Of a stretch of 64,000 nucleotides of DNA, positions 60,372-64,000 are shown in pieces (position 1 is the first letter of the stretch; each line of letters starts with the position of its first letter). The DNA lies in the NCBI GenBank assembly GCA_007922225.1, contig ML679946.1, forward strand, positions 96,726,759 through 96,790,758, read 5' to 3'. Position numbers and translations under genes: made by a program. The notes below the pieces were generated by a model. It was not told the DNA's origin, made no database searches, and saw only the letters and a program-made list of their open reading frames with translations. The DNA comes from Emydura subglobosa. Taxonomy: Eukaryota > Chordata > Testudines > Chelidae.

Positions 60372-60565
60372 GAGAATGACTCTGTAGCCAAGTAGTTAGC
60401 ATACTCAACTGGGAGACCCAGGTTCCAATCCCTGCTGCAATCAAAGTGTTTATACAAAGTGGAACAGTTTCAATAGGAGGGATGGAGAGAAACCCAGACC
60501 ACAGTACCTTGTAGTCCAGTGGTTAGGGCACTCAGCTGGGAGGTGAGACAACTGGGTTCAAATCC
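60372..60565 (+). repeat. Two tandem tRNA-derived SINE heads
   Basis: Unit 1: TAGCCAAGTAGTTAG (A-box-like, 60388) and GGTTCCAATCC (B-box, 60421). Unit 2: TAGTCCAGTGGTTAG (60513) and GGTTCAAATCC (60555). Spacing fits tRNA promoters. They are not intact tRNA genes. Confidence 0.6.
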
Positions 60566-61029
60566 CTGTTCCAAATCAGGTAGAGTGGTGACTTGTTCCT
60601 GGGTATCCCATATGAGAGTTCTATCCATTGGGCTATTGTGTATAAGAGACTGGCACCATCCTATTTTTTGCATGTCAGGTGTGCTCTGACCTCATTTCCT
60701 GGATCAGGCCCAGTTAGCAAGATAAGCGAGGGAACATTTAGTTTCTGAGACTAGGTGCAAAGCTGCTCTGTGGTAACAGGACTTAGGCAGTTTTGTGCAG
60801 AGGGCATGGCTGCCTTAAAAATTAGACAAAATAGTGCTCTATTCTATCCCTTAGGGTTAATTCAATAATGTCTTAAAGATAATTGCAGTCAAAATTTTCT
60901 ACAGTGGCCAATGATTTTAGATATCTCAACTTTTGGGTGTCCCACCTGACAGGTCTGGAACCTTTGTGGACCTAGCCCTAAGCATCTCATGTTGTGCACA
61001 AAAAAAATGAGGTCACTTTTTAAATTGTG

Positions 61030-61140
61030 GTCCTAAACAACTTGCCTTAGGTCACAAAGTCAGTCAGCAGCAACAGCAGAAGTAGAACACAGGTCTACTG
61101 ACTCCCATTTCATGGTTTGAACAACAGTACACTCTTAACG
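61030..61140 (-). repeat. MIR-like SINE
   Basis: The plus strand reads CAACTTGCCTTAGGTCACAAAG and AACACAGGTCTACTGACTCCC, reverse complement of the MIR core and tRNA-like head. Confidence 0.55.
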
Positions 61141-61264
61141 ATAACAGATTTTTTTCCCCCTACAGCTAGCATGTCTGCTCCTAAACTTGTCACAATATTG
61201 GTTTCTTCGTAAATCTTCTCTTCATTACAAATTCTTAAAGCTCAACTAGAGGGACAGGATGGGT

Positions 61265-61390
61265 GACACTGTGAATATATATCCCAAATCTGAAGAGCTC
61301 AAAAGTTGGTCCAATAATAGTTGTTATTTCATCCACCTTCTCTCTCTAATATCCTGGGATCAACATGGCTACAGCAACACTGCATACAAC
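61265..61390 (+). mobile_element. Penelope-like element terminus
   Basis: CTGAAGAGCTCAAAAG, TTGGTCCAATAATAG, then CTCTCTAATATCCTGGGA and ATGGCTACAGCAACACTGCAT. Related to 26370-26500 but with the tail preserved. Confidence 0.55.
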
Positions 61391-61622
61391 AATTAAAGTT
61401 CAACTAGTGAAAGTTGATGAAGTAGGTTCCTACACACATCTTTTTTATTAACTACTCACAGAAGTAGTTATATAGAGCACTTTAAGATAAGAAGATGCTC
61501 TCTCTCTGTGTACATTATATTTATATAAATAAACATTATGCTTGAACTATACAAAATTCGGAATTGGATAAAAAAATCTTGTAAATTACTTGTTTAGTCT
61601 AGACAGGATGACTCAATTCTAG

Positions 61623-61888
61623 GAGCTTGTCTAAACTACCACTTTTATTGGTATAACTTATGTCACTCATGGGTATAAACAAAACCACCCCCCTGAGTGA
61701 CATAAGTTACACAGATAGATGCACCGGTGTAAACAGCACCATGTCAGCGGGAAAACTTCCTCCACCAATACAGCTATTGCTACTTGTGGAGGTGGTTTTA
61801 TTATGCCTACGGGAGAATGATCTTACAGCAGCGCAGCTGCATTGGTACAGATGTACCATTATAAGCTCCCCCAGTGTAGACATGGCCT
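61623..61888. mobile_element. hAT-like MITE with internal hairpin
   Basis: Starts GAGCTTGTCTAAACTACC and ends GTGTAGACATGGCC. ATAACTTATGTCACTCATGGG pairs with CCCCTGAGTGACATAAGTTA to form an internal hairpin (61651-61711). A common turtle type in my memory. Confidence 0.65.
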
Positions 61889-62589
61889 AAAACTCTAGTG
61901 CCACATCTCAAAATCAGCATTGCAATATACATTGGCAACAGGAAAATTAAACAATGGAAAGCTGATGCAGTCTATTCATCACATAAGGAAAGTGAGGCTG
62001 TTGCCTGTCAAGATGGCAAAACAAACTCATGTTTAGTTCTTGCTTTCATCTGACTATGAATCAAACATAGCAAACTTTCTCTAAAAATGGCTGAAATTGA
62101 CATGCTTGACAAAATTAATAGAAGGAAATTAAGTCTGTAAGCACACTGCTACAGTTTAAAATAATCAAATTACTTATCAAGGGACATAACCAACAGTTCA
62201 GTTCTTACTATATAGGAAAGTTTATTACAGTGTTGGTAGAGTTCGAACTGTTACAATAACTGTATAAAAGATCCCACAAAATATCTATACTATGATATAA
62301 ATATCTGATTTATACTATAATATACATACCTTTTCTCACATTATTATTTTTAAAACGTGCACCAAGTATCGAAGTAAAATAAATGCTCTACAATGCTATC
62401 GTTATCTTACATTCCTACACAACAAAAGTCATATTCCATGTTCTAGTAGCAACCTCTTGTGGCCAACCATGGTTTCTGCATTCTACACTTCAATCCACAT
62501 ATGATAGGGACCCAATCCTGCAAAGTACTGAATGTCCTGAAGCAAGACATTCAGGACTTTCATAGGAAAATAAACCAAAGTCCTTGAAA

Positions 62590-62750
62590 CTGGCCACTGA
62601 TTTTGGGTGCCATGCCTGAGATGCCTTGAACTTGACTTTCTGAAGTGCAGAATATCCAAAACTCTATTTGAAAATACCTGCAACAGTAGGTGTTCTGCAC
62701 TTCCGATAATCAGATTCAAGGCACCCAAACATTACAGAACTGAGGCCAAA
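62590..62750. mobile_element. Small palindromic repeat
   Basis: TTGAACTTGACTTTCTGAAG with GTGCAGAA at the left mirrors TTCTGCACTTCCGATAATCAG at the right; outer words TTTTGGGTGCC and GGCACCCAAA also pair. Confidence 0.55.
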
Positions 62751-63199
62751 ATGCAGGGCATGTCTCCAATTTTAATATATGCCCTCACTTTCATAACATT
62801 ATGTAGATTATGCTATTTGTATAAACTAGCCATACTATATGCTTATTTATTGACATTTGAAGTATAAAAAAAATACACTCGTGTACATTAGCAGGACGTT
62901 TTACAATTACTCCCCTTTTTAAGTTATTTTCACCATGAACATTGGAAACTACTTTTTGCTTTTTTCTGACACCCTTCTGAACAGTTTAGGCTACTGGCTT
63001 TGGTAGATAAGAATGCCTTTAGGAGTCTACATTTAGCAATGCTGAGCTGTCTCTAAATACACCTAGCAGCACTGAAACTTCCTTATTGTGATTTAGCAGC
63101 ACTTCTTCCTTTTTATTTTTTCCTTTAACAGTATATTACATACCCAGAAACCCTATTAACCACTCAGACTGCCAGCAGGAGGGGCAGTCTGAGTCTCTC

Positions 63200-64000
63200 C
63201 GCCCTTTCCCACTATATGGGGGACAGGGGGAGGGACACACACACACACACACACAGTACAGTGGGGAAAAGTGGAGGGATGGGAGAGGGACTCTCTCATC
63301 ATAACCACCATGTCTAGGTAGCAGGGAGGAGCTCAGGACCCCACTTTACCCACCTTTCCCTCCCTGCATATAGGGGCTGGCTGGGCAAGGGAAGTGGGGA
63401 CCTGAAGCTGGGTCTCTGAGTCATCTCACGCTCTCCAGTCAGTGGCATTTTTAACCGCAGGAGTAACCACATATAAGGGAAAGGATCTCTCCCCTCCCCA
63501 AATGGAAGGGACTTCCCTTCCCACAGCAGAAAGAATCCCTATTCCCTCCCCAGCCTCATGGGAGGGGGGGCCCAGGTCCCCTGCTGCCTAGACAAGGCAA
63601 ATCCCGGGGCTCGGCTAAAAATGGGGCAGACAAATCCTTTTCCTCCCAAAATGGGAGAGGAAGGGGGCACGGGGTCGCTCTCCCTGCCCCCAGAAAAGGA
63701 AGCCTGGAGGAGAGCAGGCCAATCAGTCACCCCAAAGAAGGGGGGAGGGGGGAGGCCCAGCCCGCCCACGGTGGGGGGTGGCTGGCAGAGGAACTGGGGA
63801 CTGGGAGCAGGTCGGGGTCAGCAGGAGGTGAGCTGAACGTCACGGGGCATAGACACCTCTCCGAGGGGAGGGGCAAGCTGGCAGTTGGTGGGGGCGGGGG
63901 CAGGCTGAGGGGTTGGGTTGGGGCGGGGCGGGGCGGGGCAGGGCAGGGCAGGAGAGGCTGGCCGGGGTGAGGGGGGGGGGGGGGGCACTAGCGAGCAGCA
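63200..64000. promoter_or_regulatory. GC-rich stretch, possible edge of ZFAT promoter/CpG island
   Basis: Base composition rises sharply from about 63200. It contains GGGCGGGG-type Sp1-like boxes (63895, 63920-63940), an (AC)n run (63235-63255), GGGGC repeats (63920-63950) and 15 G in a row (63971-63985). It lies upstream of ZFAT exon 2 on the side where the promoter should be. No TATA box, start codon or splice donor was identified, so the promoter role is inference. Confidence 0.45.

Larger units (their letters stand above)
50456..64000 (-). other. ZFAT intron 1 (and possible promoter edge)
   Basis: 13.5 kb upstream of exon 2. It contains MITEs, SINEs, CR1 pieces and an LTR-like repeat listed separately. 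50460-51950, 52600-53800, 57710-58320, 59230-60110 and 62770-63180 show nothing I can name. No exon with the expected METRA start was found. Confidence 0.7.

Noticed and set aside
60372..60565. Functional tRNA genes
   Set aside because: Box A and B words are present but no cloverleaf with a proper acceptor stem could be drawn; SINE heads fit better.
63539..63836. Gly/Pro-rich frames on both strands near the window end
   Set aside because: Low stop density is expected in GC-rich DNA; no conserved peptide and no METRA start.
1..64000. CRISPR arrays, operons, bacterial promoters or phage genes
   Set aside because: No regular repeat-spacer array and no dense prokaryote-like coding; introns and vertebrate repeats dominate.

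Overview
This is a stretch of vertebrate nuclear DNA, most likely from a turtle or another non-avian sauropsid. The evidence is the combination of repeats: CR1 LINEs, DIRS-type tyrosine-recombinase retroelements, Penelope-like elements, RTE-like and L2-like LINEs, MIR-like SINEs and many small hAT-type DNA elements. No species can be fixed from sequence alone, and no bacterial, plasmid or phage gene is present.

One host gene is visible. It is the zinc-finger and AT-hook gene ZFAT, read on the minus strand from high to low coordinates. Six coding exons are present: 50285-50455, 38776-39039, 16747-16920, 8160-8313, 5847-7315 and 3672-3904 (2465 nt together). Each has AG/GT borders and the phases agree (1-1, 1-1, 1-1, 1-2, 2-1, 1-0), so the frame is open throughout. 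They encode the first 12 of the 18 C2H2 fingers known for human ZFAT, plus its AT-hook. The start-codon exon is not found and should lie beyond 64000; the exons for the last fingers lie below position 1. The window ends (63200-64000) in GC-rich, CpG-bearing DNA with G-runs that may be the edge of the promoter.

The rest is intron and upstream DNA. 300-2400 holds an internally deleted DIRS element with a Penelope-like element nested in it. 4074-5302 has a hAT element and a second Penelope-like end. 13200-15940 is a 5'-truncated DIRS copy. 18900-23540 is a rearranged CR1 (5' half on plus, 3' half on minus) abutting a solo DIRS terminus. 24600-29700 has L2-like and RTE-like LINE remnants. 33360-38560 is an almost full-length but broken DIRS element that ends about 215 bp from the donor of ZFAT exon 3. 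40165-42530 is another CR1. 46480-47060 is a broken hAT transposase. 51960-62760 is rich in MITE-like palindromes and SINEs.

The ZFAT exons act together as one transcript. The mobile elements all look dead at the protein level. The most notable observations are two 190-bp copies that match at every base I compared, the DIRS terminal/internal repeat architecture shared by three copies, and Penelope-like ends carrying a hammerhead-like core.
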